In this document: positions 47,532-56,120 of the stretch, in pieces
Numbering within the stretch: position 1 is the first letter of the stretch
Layout of the letters: each line of letters opens with the position of its first letter
NCBI RefSeq assembly: GCF_002556545.1
Contig: NZ_CP022685.1
Coordinates: forward strand, 1,612,001-1,676,000
DNA: 64,000 nt
From: Streptomyces formicae
Lineage (GTDB): Bacteria > Actinomycetota > Actinomycetes > Streptomycetales > Streptomycetaceae
Direction: 5' to 3'
Notes under the pieces: model-generated
Database searches by the model: none
What the model was told of the DNA's origin: nothing
The model's input: the letters and a program-made list of their open reading frames with translations, nothing else
Program-made: the position numbers and the translations under genes

Positions 47532-49922
47532 ATGACGAACCTTCCGCCACCCGCCGAGGAGCTCCGCGTCCTCGACTGGGAGTTGCGCCAACTGGAGGCG
47601 CGCAGGACGCAGTTGCTGCAGCGCCGGGCCTGGCTGCTCGGTGCCCTGCGCGCGGCGGGCCCGGCCGGGCAACCCCCTCACCCGGCCGGCCCGCCCGCAT
47701 CAGAGGCCACCCCGCCGAGCGTGCAGAACGTGCTGCTCGCCCTCGGCGGCGTGCTCCTGACCATCGCCGCGATCGCCTTCACGGTGGTCAGCTGGGGTCA
47801 CTTGGGCATCGGCGGCCGCAGCGCGGTGCTCGGCGCGGTCACCCTCGCCGCGCTCGGCGTGCCCGCGGTGCTGCTGCGCAGGAAGCTCCGCTCGACGGCC
47901 GAGACGGTGGCGGCCCTCGGCATGGCCCTGACCGTCCTCGACGCGTACGCGCTGCGCCATCTGGCGCTGTCCGACGTGGACGCCCTCGGCTTCGCGGCGG
48001 TGACGTCCGCACTGCTCGCCGCGGTCTGGGCGGGGTACGGGCTGCTCCTCGGCGGGCTGCGCCTGCCGCTGCCGACCGCCGTGGCCACGGCCCAACTCCC
48101 GCTGATCCTCTGGGCGGGGGCCGCGGGCGCGGGCGCGCACACGATGACGGCGGCGCTCCTGGTGACGGCCGCCTTCGACACCGCGCTCGCGCTGTGGGTG
48201 TCCGCCAGGCCGGTCCGCGTCACCGCCTCGGTCGGCGCCTGCGCGCTCGGGCTGTGGGGCGCGGCGAGCGCGGGCTGGCTGTCCGCGCAGGCCACGGACC
48301 CGGCGGGGGCGGCGCGCGCGGGCGCCCTGCTGCTGTTCGCCGCGTCGATCGCCCTGGTGGCGGCGTGGCGCTCGGCCCGCGCCGAGGTCGCGACCGGCGC
48401 CGCGTGCGCTGCCGGTCTGCTCGTGGTGGCCGCGTCCGGCGGGGTGCTGCGGACGGCGCTGCCCGCCGCGTGGACGGTACCGGCCCATCTGGCGTGCGGC
48501 ATCGCGCTGTTGGCGGTCCTGCGCACCGCTCTTCCGTGGACCTTGCGGCGCGGCGTCGCCGGGGCGTCGGCCGCGGTGCAGGCGCTCGCGGCGCTGTGGG
48601 CGCTGCCCGTGGCCGCCCTCGCGCTGCTCGGCCCCCTCGGCTGGGCCACCAGGGCCTGGTCGGGCACGCCTTCGGACGCCAGGGACGCCCTGCTCGTCGA
48701 GCTCCCCACGGCCCACCCGCTCCTCGCCCCGCTGGTGCTCGCCTCCGTCGCCGCAGTGTGCGCGGTCGCGGCGGGCCGGATCGGCGGCGCGGGGCAGCGC
48801 GCGGCCGGGTACGGCGCGGGGGCCCTCGCCTGGTCCGCCGCGCTCGCGCTGCCGCCCGCCCTGGCCCTTCCGTACGCGGCGGGAGTGGTCGCCCACCTCG
48901 CGCTGACGGCGGTCGCGCTGATCCTCGCCGTGCGCGCGACATCGGCCGTCACGGCGCTGACCGCGTCGGCTCTGGCCCTCGCGTCCTCGGTGAGCGTCGC
49001 GTTCCTCTCCCTGGCCACCACCGCCGCGACCCTCGGCACGCTCGCCTTCCTGACGGCGGCGTTCCTCGCCGCCTGCGTGGGCCTGGCGCGGCGCGCGGAG
49101 CCCGCCCCCGGCGCCGCGGCCCTCGCCGTCTGCGCGACCCTCGCCCACGCCACGGCGCTAGCCTGCGCCGTGGGCGCCTCCTGGGGACTGCGCCCGGAAC
49201 ACACCGGCCTGCTGGCCCTCGCCGTGCCCGCCCTCGCGGCGCTCGTCGCGGCCCGCATGGGCCGCCATCCGCTCACCCTGCCCGTCGAGATCATGGCGGC
49301 CGCTTCGGGCGCGCTCGCCATCAGCCTCACCGCGCCGCACGCCCCGACCCTGGCGCTGGCCCTCGGGCTCGGCGGGCTCATCGCGTCGGGCACGGCCCTG
49401 CGCGCCGACCGCCGCCCCGTCGGATACGCGGCCGCGGCCCTGCTGGTCCTGGCGAGCTGGGTCCGCCTCGCCTCCTGGGACGTGCTGACACCGGAGGCGT
49501 ACGCCCTGCCCGTCACCGTCCCCGCGCTGCTCATCGGCGCTCTGCGGCGGCGCCGCGACCCGGAGCTCTCCTCCTGGGCCGCGTACGGTCCCGGGCTCGC
49601 CGCGACGCTGCTGCCGAGCCTCGCCGCGGCGTGGGGCGATCCGCACTGGCAGCGCCCGCTGCTGCTCGGCCTCGCGGCGCTCGCGGTCACGCTCGTCGGC
49701 GCCCGGCACCGGCTGCGGGCACCGCTGGTCATCGGCGGCGCGGTCCTCGCGCTCGACGCGCTGCACGAACTGGCGCCGTACCTCGTCCAGGCCGTGGGCG
49801 TCCTGCCGCGCTGGCTGCCGCCCGCCCTCGCGGGGCTGCTCCTGCTCGCGCTCGGCGCCACCTATGAGCAACGCCTGCGCGACGCACGCCGGTTCCGGAA
49901 TGTACTGAACCGAATGCACTGA
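47532..49922 (+). CDS. Large polytopic membrane protein (SCO7613 C-terminal-like family)
   Basis: 796 aa with about 20 or more hydrophobic segments after a charged N-terminus (LRVLDWELRQLEARRTQLLQ). Ala+Leu exceed a third of the residues. No transporter or enzyme motif is visible. It resembles proteins annotated in Streptomyces with an SCO7613 C-terminal domain; function unknown. Expansion-prone Ala-rich TMs make homology by eye unreliable. Confidence 0.75.
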   Translation: MTNLPPPAEELRVLDWELRQLEARRTQLLQRRAWLLGALRAAGPAGQPPHPAGPPASEATPPSVQNVLLALGGVLLTIAAIAFTVVSWGHLGIGGRSAVLGAVTLAALGVPAVLLRRKLRSTAETVAALGMALTVLDAYALRHLALSDVDALGFAAVTSALLAAVWAGYGLLLGGLRLPLPTAVATAQLPLILWAGAAGAGAHTMTAALLVTAAFDTALALWVSARPVRVTASVGACALGLWGAASAGWLSAQATDPAGAARAGALLLFAASIALVAAWRSARAEVATGAACAAGLLVVAASGGVLRTALPAAWTVPAHLACGIALLAVLRTALPWTLRRGVAGASAAVQALAALWALPVAALALLGPLGWATRAWSGTPSDARDALLVELPTAHPLLAPLVLASVAAVCAVAAGRIGGAGQRAAGYGAGALAWSAALALPPALALPYAAGVVAHLALTAVALILAVRATSAVTALTASALALASSVSVAFLSLATTAATLGTLAFLTAAFLAACVGLARRAEPAPGAAALAVCATLAHATALACAVGASWGLRPEHTGLLALAVPALAALVAARMGRHPLTLPVEIMAAASGALAISLTAPHAPTLALALGLGGLIASGTALRADRRPVGYAAAALLVLASWVRLASWDVLTPEAYALPVTVPALLIGALRRRRDPELSSWAAYGPGLAATLLPSLAAAWGDPHWQRPLLLGLAALAVTLVGARHRLRAPLVIGGAVLALDALHELAPYLVQAVGVLPRWLPPALAGLLLLALGATYEQRLRDARRFRNVLNRMH

Positions 49923-49996
49923 ACGCGCAAGACGACTTCGCGCGGGGCCGCGTATGTGGACCCGTCAATTCCCTTGAAAGGCGGGGGAATACGAGA

Positions 49997-50029
49997 ACGG
50001 CCCGGAGGCTCTAAGAGCCTCCGGGCCGT
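49997..50029. terminator. Terminator of tRNA-Val(CAC) copy 2
   Basis: ACGGCCCGGAGGCTC (49997-50011), loop TAA, GAGCCTCCGGGCCGT (50015-50029): 15-bp perfect stem, 9 bp beyond the tRNA 3' end. It may also stop the plus-strand membrane protein gene. Confidence 0.88.
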
Positions 50030-50038
50030 AATCCGGGG

Positions 50039-50110
50039 TGGGCGATACTGGGTTCGAACCAGTGACCTCTTCGGTGTGAACGAAGCGCTCTCCCACTGAG
50101 CTAATCGCCC
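50039..50110 (-). tRNA. tRNA-Val (anticodon CAC), copy 2
   Basis: 72 nt, base-for-base identical to 46891-46962, same strand, 3.15 kb apart. Anticodon CAC within CTTCGTTCACACCGAAG. CCA not encoded. Confidence 0.97.
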
Positions 50111-50176
50111 CGGGCGCATGGAGAACATTACCGCATGTCAGCGGGTGCCTCCGACCGCCTCGGAGTCACCCCCGGG

Positions 50177-50632
50177 TCACTCCTTGATCTTCCACGGCAT
50201 GGTGATGCCGAACTTCCACACGTAGACGCCGACGAGCACCGCGATGATGACGAGGCCGATCGTCGTCAGGATGATGTTGCGGCGGCGCACCTTGGGGTCG
50301 AGCGCGCGCTGCGCGGCCTCGGTGACCTTGCGCTTGGTCCAGCGGAGCACCAGCTGGGCCCAGACGAACTCGGTCGCCCAGATCGCCATTCCGCCGAAGA
50401 TCACGAGCCAGCCGGGGCCCGGCAGCGGCAGCATGATGATGCCCGCGACGACCACCGCGAGACCCACGATGAAGACGCCGACCTGCCAGCTGAGGTGCAG
50501 CACCCTGCGTGACTGGATGTACTGCGGCGCCCGCGATCCGAGCGGTTGCTCGGCCTTCGCGTCCAACTGCTCGCCCACTGACGCGACGGTCGGTTCCGCG
50601 ACCCTCGCAGGCTCGTTACTCCCCGTATTCAT
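50177..50632 (-). CDS. TIGR02611-type (PGPGW) small membrane protein
   Basis: 151 aa from the ATG at 50632. TM helices at about residues 55-75 and 120-140; between them LPLPGPGWLVIFGGMAIWATEF carries the PGPGW motif of this actinobacterial family. Function unknown. Divergent from ssgB across 50633-50823. Confidence 0.88.
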   Translation of the reverse strand: MNTGSNEPARVAEPTVASVGEQLDAKAEQPLGSRAPQYIQSRRVLHLSWQVGVFIVGLAVVVAGIIMLPLPGPGWLVIFGGMAIWATEFVWAQLVLRWTKRKVTEAAQRALDPKVRRRNIILTTIGLVIIAVLVGVYVWKFGITMPWKIKE

Positions 50633-50735
50633 GCAGCCAAACCTTACCGGACGGAAACCCGTCACCGGAATGGGTGCACACGCGGAGGGGACAACCCGCC
50701 ATACGAGCTACCTAAAGACACGCAAAACCCTCAGA

Positions 50736-50762
50736 GGGGTTTACAACGGCACCGTAGGTGGC
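50736..50762 (+). promoter_or_regulatory. Candidate stress-sigma-type promoter of ssgB
   Basis: GGGGTTTAC (50736-50744) followed by GTAGGTGGC (50754-50762) about 65 bp upstream of ssgB. A GTTT -35 with a G-rich -10 is the shape recognised by SigH/SigB-type factors, and S. coelicolor ssgB is reported to be SigH-dependent. The -10 match is imperfect. Confidence 0.35.
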
Positions 50763-50823
50763 ATGTCGATTTCGCCGACGTGCGAATCCCCGAGCGCACA
50801 CTGAGCGAAAGGCCCTGGCGCTT

Positions 50824-51237
50824 ATGAACACCACGGTCAGCTGCGAGCTGCACCTGCGCCTCGTTGTGTCGAGCGAGTCCTCACTGCCTGTACCCGCAGG
50901 ACTGCGGTATGACACGGCCGATCCCTATGCCGTGCACGCCACCTTCCACACCGGAGCCGAGGAAACCGTCGAGTGGGTGTTCGCCCGCGACCTCCTCGCC
51001 GAGGGCCTGCACCGGCCCACCGGTACCGGCGACGTCCGAGTCTGGCCGTCCCGGAGCCACGGTCAGGGCGTCGTCTGCATCGCCCTGAGCTCTCCGGAGG
51101 GCGAGGCTCTGCTCGAGGCCCCGGCGCGGGCCCTGGAGTCCTTCCTGAAGCGAACCGACGCGGCAGTGCCGCCCGGTACCGAACACCGTCACTTCGACCT
51201 CGACACGGAGCTCTCGCACATCCTGGCCGAAAGCTAG
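50824..51237 (+). CDS. ssgB: Sporulation-specific cell division protein SsgB
   Basis: 137 aa from the ATG at 50824, essentially the canonical SsgB sequence (MNTTVSCELHLRLVVSSESS; HFDLDTELSHILAES at the end). SsgB is the most conserved SALP; it positions FtsZ at sporulation septa with SsgA. Its near-identity across the genus makes this the best single marker that the DNA is Streptomyces. Confidence 0.98.
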   Translation: MNTTVSCELHLRLVVSSESSLPVPAGLRYDTADPYAVHATFHTGAEETVEWVFARDLLAEGLHRPTGTGDVRVWPSRSHGQGVVCIALSSPEGEALLEAPARALESFLKRTDAAVPPGTEHRHFDLDTELSHILAES

Positions 51238-51335
51238 CGCCAGGCGCTGTCGGGAGCCGCTCGACGCCGTCCGACTCGGGGCGACGGCGCACGGGCGTGC
51301 GACGCGACACAACGACAGAAGGCGAACAGAGCAGG

Positions 51336-51382
51336 CACCGGCGCCGTCGCCGCGGATCCCTTCCGCGACGACGGCGCCGGTG
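51336..51382. terminator. ssgB terminator
   Basis: CACCGGCGCCGTCG (51336-51349) pairs with CGACGGCGCCGGTG (51369-51382), continued by an inner CGCGGA/TCCGCG stem with one mismatch between and a 5-nt loop. About 100 bp after ssgB. The rest of 51238-51514 shows no gene. Confidence 0.85.
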
Positions 51383-51514
51383 CGTCGCGTCCCTGCACCT
51401 CCTGACCCCGCGCGTCCGACCCGGTGCCTCCTGACCCGGTGCGTCCCGAGAAGAAGCCGCTAGCATCGGCCAGCACCGGCGGGCGCGCGCCCGCCCCTGG
51501 CCAGGGAGCGAATC

Positions 51515-52072
51515 GTGCTGATCACCCATGACACCCGGTGCTCGCTGGACGCCGTGGTCGATCTGGTGAACACCGCACCGGAGGAGGACGGCGCCGACGG
51601 ACTCGCCCACGTGGCAGCGCTGAGCGACTTCGTACGAACCCACAACGTGAGCGACGTCGGGGTGCTCTCGGAGCGTGACCTCGCCGACGTGCGCCAGGTG
51701 CGGGCCCGGTTCGCCGAGGTCTTCGCGGACCCCGAGCCGCGGGCCGCCGCCGCGACCATCAACGAGCTGATCGCGGCCGCGGGCACCACTCCCCGGCTCA
51801 CCGACCACGACGGCTACGACTGGCACGTCCACTACTTCGCGCCCGGCGCCTCCGTCGCCGACCACCTGGCGGCCGACTGCGGGATGGCGCTCGCCTTCTT
51901 CGTGGTCGCCGGGGAGCAGGACCGGCTGCGGCGCTGCGAGGCGCCCGACTGCCGGCGCGCCTTCGTCGACCTCTCCCGCAACCGGTCCCGGCGCTACTGC
52001 GACAGCCGCACCTGCGGAAACCGTCTGCACGTCGCCGCCTACCGGGCCCGCCGCAAGGAAGCCGCGGGCTAG
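51515..52072 (+). CDS. CGNR zinc-finger protein (ABATE domain)
   Basis: 185 aa from a GTG at 51515 with AGGGAGCG upstream. N-terminal ABATE-like domain (SLDAVVDLVNT) and C-terminal CGNR zinc finger: LRRCEAPDCRRAFVDLSRN then RRYCDSRTCGNRLHVAAYR, containing the CGNR signature. Presumed DNA-binding regulator. Neighbour of ssgB in S. coelicolor as I recall. Confidence 0.93.
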   Translation: MLITHDTRCSLDAVVDLVNTAPEEDGADGLAHVAALSDFVRTHNVSDVGVLSERDLADVRQVRARFAEVFADPEPRAAAATINELIAAAGTTPRLTDHDGYDWHVHYFAPGASVADHLAADCGMALAFFVVAGEQDRLRRCEAPDCRRAFVDLSRNRSRRYCDSRTCGNRLHVAAYRARRKEAAG

Positions 52073-52094
52073 CCGCGCCGGGCCGCTCCGGCGG

Positions 52095-52313
52095 CTACAG
52101 CAACAGCAGGTCGTGCAGCGAAGCCATCAGGATCAGCGTGCCGATCACCGCCAGAAAGATCATCAAAGGTGGTTGGGAGAGGGCGAAGAGACAGCCCTGC
52201 CGCTCTTCGTCGGTGGCCCGCCACTCTTCGTCGGTGACTCGTCGCTCATGTGCCGAAGCCGATCGCCGTCCGTCGTCCGGCGGGGCGGCATCGCCCTGTG
52301 TGGTGTCCAGCAT
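52095..52313 (-). CDS. Small C-tail membrane protein
   Basis: 72 aa if started at the ATG at 52313 (no clear ribosome site). A hydrophilic first half is followed by a single hydrophobic C-terminal helix, LMIFLAVIGTLILMASLHDL, so it looks tail-anchored. Its position, convergent with the CGNR gene, recurs in Streptomyces as I recall. The start and the gene itself are moderately certain. Confidence 0.55.
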   Translation of the reverse strand: MLDTTQGDAAPPDDGRRSASAHERRVTDEEWRATDEERQGCLFALSQPPLMIFLAVIGTLILMASLHDLLLL

Positions 52314-52495
52314 CTCGCGGTGATGATGACGCAGGTGCCGCGTCCCCGCTGACCAACACGCCCGGACCGGACAGGAGTTCGCCCCAACCCGTGAACGGGC
52401 GAAAGTCCAGCGTCCGGTGCGTTCCGTCCATGGCCGGGGACCCTCGACCCTCGCGAGACTCCCCGACATCGCCCGCACCCGAACGAGGGAGCCCC

Positions 52496-54073
52496 ATGTC
52501 CATGGAACGCAGACGGCTGTTGACGACCGCGCTCGGCACCGCCGCCGTGGCGGCCGTGCCGCTCGGTCCCGCCGCGGCCGCTCGGGCCGCCTCGACCGCT
52601 TCGGCCGCCACGCGGACCGCGGGCCCCTGGACGACCGTCCGGCACCGCGGCATCCGCCCGGACGATCCGGAAGGGCGCGCCCCACTGGCCAACCCCCGCC
52701 GGGGCTTTCGCTACGAGATGTCGTACAACGCCCTTGACCTGACGAGCCCTTGGCCGAACGAGCAGGACCACTCCCCCGACGTCACCAGGACGCTCGACCT
52801 CCTGGAGCGCGAGTACGGCACGGGCGCGAACCTGACCCAGCTCTACTTCTACCTCTGGGACTTCGCCACCTCCGAGATCCCCCAGAGCGCGCTCGACAAC
52901 ATCGAGCGCGTCCTGCGGGGACTGCGGAGCAAGGGGTACGCGGCGGTCCTGCGTTTCGTGTACGACGATGGGGTGCGCGAGAACCGGCGCTACACCGTGC
53001 GGGACATCCAGCGCCACATAGGGCAGTTGGCGCCCCTGGTCGCGCGCCACAGCGACGTCGTCGCGGTCTGGCAGGCGGGCTTCCTCGGCACCTGGGGCGA
53101 GTGGCACGGGAGCCACTACGGGCACGAGACCTACCCCGACGCCGTGACCGCCATCATGACGACACTGGTCGAGGCGCTGCCGCCGGGCATGCACACCCAG
53201 GTCAGATACGCCGAGAAGCGCGACATGATCACCAACAGGGCGATCCTGGACCGGGTCGGCTTCCACAACGACTACGTGACCCTGGGCGAGGGCCTGTGGG
53301 ACTACTACGTCCCCGACAACCCCGGCTGGCCGCGCTACCTCCAGGTCTCGCAGGCCGGGATGATGGACGGCGAGATGCCCTGGGACAAGGGGCAGAGCGC
53401 CGACCCCTACGCGTGGAGCACCGTGATCCCCGGGATCGCCGCCGCGCGCCGGCTCCAGACTCTCCGCTTCGACAGCCTCTCCCTGGTGCACAACGCCACG
53501 GTGACCCTTCCCGGCTGGAAGGCGGCCGAGCTGACCGAGCGGCAGGTGACGGAGGCTCAACTACCGCTCTCCGACGGGTACTTCCGCGGCCGGGCGGGGC
53601 GTCCCGTGGCCCGCACCCAGTTCGAGTACCTGCGCGATCACCTCGGCTACCGGCTGGAGGTGCGGGAGGCACGGCACGACGTGTCGGCGCTGCGGCGGAG
53701 CGGGCGGCTGCCGGTGGAGGTGGACGTGGTCAACCGCGGGTTCGCCGCGCCGAAGCACCCCCGTCCCGTACGTCTGGTGCTGCTCGACGCCGCGGGGCGG
53801 ACGGTGGCCTCGGCCGACACGGGTGCCGACTGGCGCGCGTGGCAGCCGCAGGGGCGATCCGAGACCGGCGACGACCACGCGGCGCCCGCCGTCACCACCG
53901 TGCGCGGGGAACTCGACGTGCCGAAGGGGGCGCGGGGCCCGCACCGCATCGGTCTCGCCCTGCCCGATCCCGCCTTCCCCGGGCGCGGGCGTGCCGTGCG
54001 GTGCGCGAACGCCTCGGTGGCCTGGGTCGACGGGGTGAACGTGCTGACCCAGGTGCGCCTCGGCGGGCGCTGA
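52496..54073 (+). CDS. Secreted DUF4874/DUF4832-type protein
   Basis: 525 aa from the ATG at 52496 behind GAGGGAG. Twin-arginine-like signal (MSMERRRLLTTALGTAAVAA, cleavage near residue 32). The mature part begins NPRRGFRYEMSYN, then a TIM-barrel-like region with TQLYFYLWDF, GYAAVLRFVYDDG and VVAVWQAGFLGTWGEWH, typical of DUF4874, followed by DUF4832 (beta-rich C-terminus). The glycosidase-like fold and the acidic GEWH/LGEGLW motifs suggest polysaccharide binding or hydrolysis, unproven. Confidence 0.85.
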   Translation: MSMERRRLLTTALGTAAVAAVPLGPAAAARAASTASAATRTAGPWTTVRHRGIRPDDPEGRAPLANPRRGFRYEMSYNALDLTSPWPNEQDHSPDVTRTLDLLEREYGTGANLTQLYFYLWDFATSEIPQSALDNIERVLRGLRSKGYAAVLRFVYDDGVRENRRYTVRDIQRHIGQLAPLVARHSDVVAVWQAGFLGTWGEWHGSHYGHETYPDAVTAIMTTLVEALPPGMHTQVRYAEKRDMITNRAILDRVGFHNDYVTLGEGLWDYYVPDNPGWPRYLQVSQAGMMDGEMPWDKGQSADPYAWSTVIPGIAAARRLQTLRFDSLSLVHNATVTLPGWKAAELTERQVTEAQLPLSDGYFRGRAGRPVARTQFEYLRDHLGYRLEVREARHDVSALRRSGRLPVEVDVVNRGFAAPKHPRPVRLVLLDAAGRTVASADTGADWRAWQPQGRSETGDDHAAPAVTTVRGELDVPKGARGPHRIGLALPDPAFPGRGRAVRCANASVAWVDGVNVLTQVRLGGR

Positions 54074-54101
54074 GCCACGACGGGCCCGCCCGGCGGCGCG
54101 C

Positions 54102-54545
54102 TCAGATGCCGTGCTTCTTGAGGATCGCCTCGATGTCGCTGAAGTCCTCCCCGGCCGAGGCGGCCTTCGGCTTGGCCGCGGGCTTGGCGGCCGGGCGGGC
54201 CGCGCCGCCGAGCGAGGGCGCGGACGCGGCGGGCGCCACCGCCTCGCGCTGGGCGGCCTTCGCGGCCTTGCGCTCCTTGCGGGTGCCTCCCGTGCGGCGC
54301 TCGATCGCGCGGGTCGTCATGAAGCCCAGCCAGGCCACACCGAGCACGCCGAAGCCCACCCACGCCTTCAGGCTGAACGCGGTGTCGGCCGCCCACCCCA
54401 CGACTCCCGTGAGCACCAGACCCACCGGGACCAGGGAGTACGCGGCGAGCCTCGCCGCGGACAGGAAGCGCTTGCGGTAGGCCGTGACCGCGGCGATGCC
54501 CAGCCCGGCCGCGGACACGGCGGAACAGACGGTCTCGGCAATCAT
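54102..54545 (-). CDS. Conserved membrane protein with Ala/Lys/Pro-rich cytoplasmic tail
   Basis: 147 aa from the ATG at 54545. Three hydrophobic segments (about residues 4-20, 34-52, 60-78), then a basic stretch (RRTGGTRKERKAAKAAQ) and a low-complexity tail ending SDIEAILKKHGI. No enzyme motif. Convergent with the DUF4832 gene; function unknown. Confidence 0.75.
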   Translation of the reverse strand: MIAETVCSAVSAAGLGIAAVTAYRKRFLSAARLAAYSLVPVGLVLTGVVGWAADTAFSLKAWVGFGVLGVAWLGFMTTRAIERRTGGTRKERKAAKAAQREAVAPAASAPSLGGAARPAAKPAAKPKAASAGEDFSDIEAILKKHGI

Positions 54546-54733
54546 CCGGTCCTCCAGGCATACAGGCGTACGTAGGGATATGACGCTGTCGTCCCTTCCA
54601 TCCTGCACCGAGTGGCCACCGCGGAGCCACGTCCGGGGCGGACCTGGGGGACATCTCCGGGTCATTTCCGGGTCGGGTCTCCTCCGCAGGTCCCGGTTGG
54701 GCGCCTCGCGCGCGGGCTGGAAGACTGGACCCC

Positions 54734-55246
54734 ATGAGCGACTCCTCCCCCGCGCGCCCCGTCGTCATCGACGTCTGGTGCGAGCTGCAGTGCCCCGACT
54801 GCCGTACCGCCCTCGACGACGTGCGCGCCCTGCGCGCCCGCTACGGCGACCGCGTCGATCTGCGCCTGCGGCACTTCCCCCTCGAGAAGCACAAGCACTC
54901 CTTCGCCGCCGCGCAGGCCGCCGAGGAAGCTCTTGAGCAGGGGAAGGGCTGGCCGTTCGTCGAGGCGGTGCTCGACCGGGTCGAGGAGCTGGACCGGGCG
55001 GGCGAACCGCTCCTGGTCGACGTCGCCCGCGAACTGGGCCTGGACGCCGAGGAGTTGGACACCGCCCTGGTCGACGGCAGGCACATCCTGATCGTCGACG
55101 CCGACCAGGCCGAGGGCAAGGCGATCGGCGTCACCGGCACCCCGACGTACGTCGTCGACGGCGAGCGCCTCGACGGCGGCAAGAGCCAGGAGGGGCTGCG
55201 CGAGCGCGTCGAGGAGATCACCGACCGGCTGCTCGGCGACGCCTAG
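54734..55246 (+). CDS. Thioredoxin-fold DsbA-like protein
   Basis: 170 aa from the ATG at 54734. Redox motif CPDC at about residues 21-24 (WCELQCPDCR) and cis-Pro loop GVTGTPTYVVDGERL. DsbA/FrnE-like layout with a helical insertion. No signal peptide, so probably cytoplasmic thiol chemistry, perhaps with mycothiol. Its 3' end overlaps the GNAT gene by 4 bp tail-to-tail. Confidence 0.92.
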   Translation: MSDSSPARPVVIDVWCELQCPDCRTALDDVRALRARYGDRVDLRLRHFPLEKHKHSFAAAQAAEEALEQGKGWPFVEAVLDRVEELDRAGEPLLVDVARELGLDAEELDTALVDGRHILIVDADQAEGKAIGVTGTPTYVVDGERLDGGKSQEGLRERVEEITDRLLGDA

Positions 55247-56067
55247 AGCAGGTGCTTGTAGAGGTAGTACGAGGTCGGCTCGTAACCGAGTGACTCGTAC
55301 AGGCGCAGGGCCGGGGTGTTGCCCGCGAAGACGTTGAGACCGAGGCGGCTGTGGCCCTCCGCACGGGCCTGGGCCTCGGCGCACAGCATCAGGGAGCGCC
55401 CGTGGCCCCGGCCCCGGTGCTCCTGTTCGACCTCGACCTTGAAGACGAACGCGTCCGCACCCATCGTGCCGAGCCACAGGGTGCCCACCCTGACGCCCCG
55501 GTCGGTGAGGACGCTCAGCCAGGTGTCCTGGGACGCGAAACCGTCGGGGAGGAAGCGCGCGTGGTCGGCGACGGCCTTCTCCCGTGCCGCCGCCTCGGGC
55601 ACACCGCGCTCGACCCAACTGCGCGCATAACCCTCCTTGTGGTGCGCGAACCACGGCCCGTACTCGTCCTCGGACATCGGCCGCCACGCCACCCCGTCGG
55701 GCAGCACGGGCGCGTCGCCGGTCAGCGACTTCGCCATCTGGCGGCTGCGCTCGACGTATCCGAGGGCCGTGGCGAGGCGCAGCGCGCCCGTGGCCGCGGC
55801 GGGGACGGTCGCCTCGACGCGCCGGCAGCCCCAGCCGCGCGCCACCTCCTCGGCGGCGAGCGCGGCGACGGTGGCACGCCCGCGCCCGCGGTCGGGCTCG
55901 TCGATGCGCAGGTCCTTGACCTGGCAGACCTCGGGCCCGAACACCGGATCGGTGGCCAGTGCTATCGAGCCCACGGGACGGCTGTTCACACAGACGTCGT
56001 ACGTGCGCGATCGTGCGCCGTCGGCGCCTTGCTTGAGCGGCGCTGTGGGCCGCAGGGTCGTGGTCAT
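55243..56067 (-). CDS. Double-GNAT N-acetyltransferase
   Basis: 274 aa from the ATG at 56067 (a GTG one codon earlier is possible). Two GNAT folds: N-terminal with VCQVKDLRIDEPDRGRGRA and C-terminal with KVEVEQEHRGRGHGRSLM and NVFAGNTPALRLYESLGYE, the acetyl-CoA-binding motif A region. The second is the more complete. Tandem GNATs in actinobacteria include mycothiol synthase, but this sequence lacks closer resemblance; substrate unknown. Confidence 0.9.
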   Translation of the reverse strand: MTTTLRPTAPLKQGADGARSRTYDVCVNSRPVGSIALATDPVFGPEVCQVKDLRIDEPDRGRGRATVAALAAEEVARGWGCRRVEATVPAAATGALRLATALGYVERSRQMAKSLTGDAPVLPDGVAWRPMSEDEYGPWFAHHKEGYARSWVERGVPEAAAREKAVADHARFLPDGFASQDTWLSVLTDRGVRVGTLWLGTMGADAFVFKVEVEQEHRGRGHGRSLMLCAEAQARAEGHSRLGLNVFAGNTPALRLYESLGYEPTSYYLYKHLL

Positions 56068-56120
56068 CACAGAGGTTCTACCCGCCCCGCGACCCGGTCG
56101 TCACCGGGAATTCGACCGGT

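Noticed and set aside
46891..50110. The tRNA-Val pair as attL/attR of an integrated element
   Set aside because: No integrase, excisionase or plasmid genes lie between them, and both copies are full tRNA genes with separate terminators.
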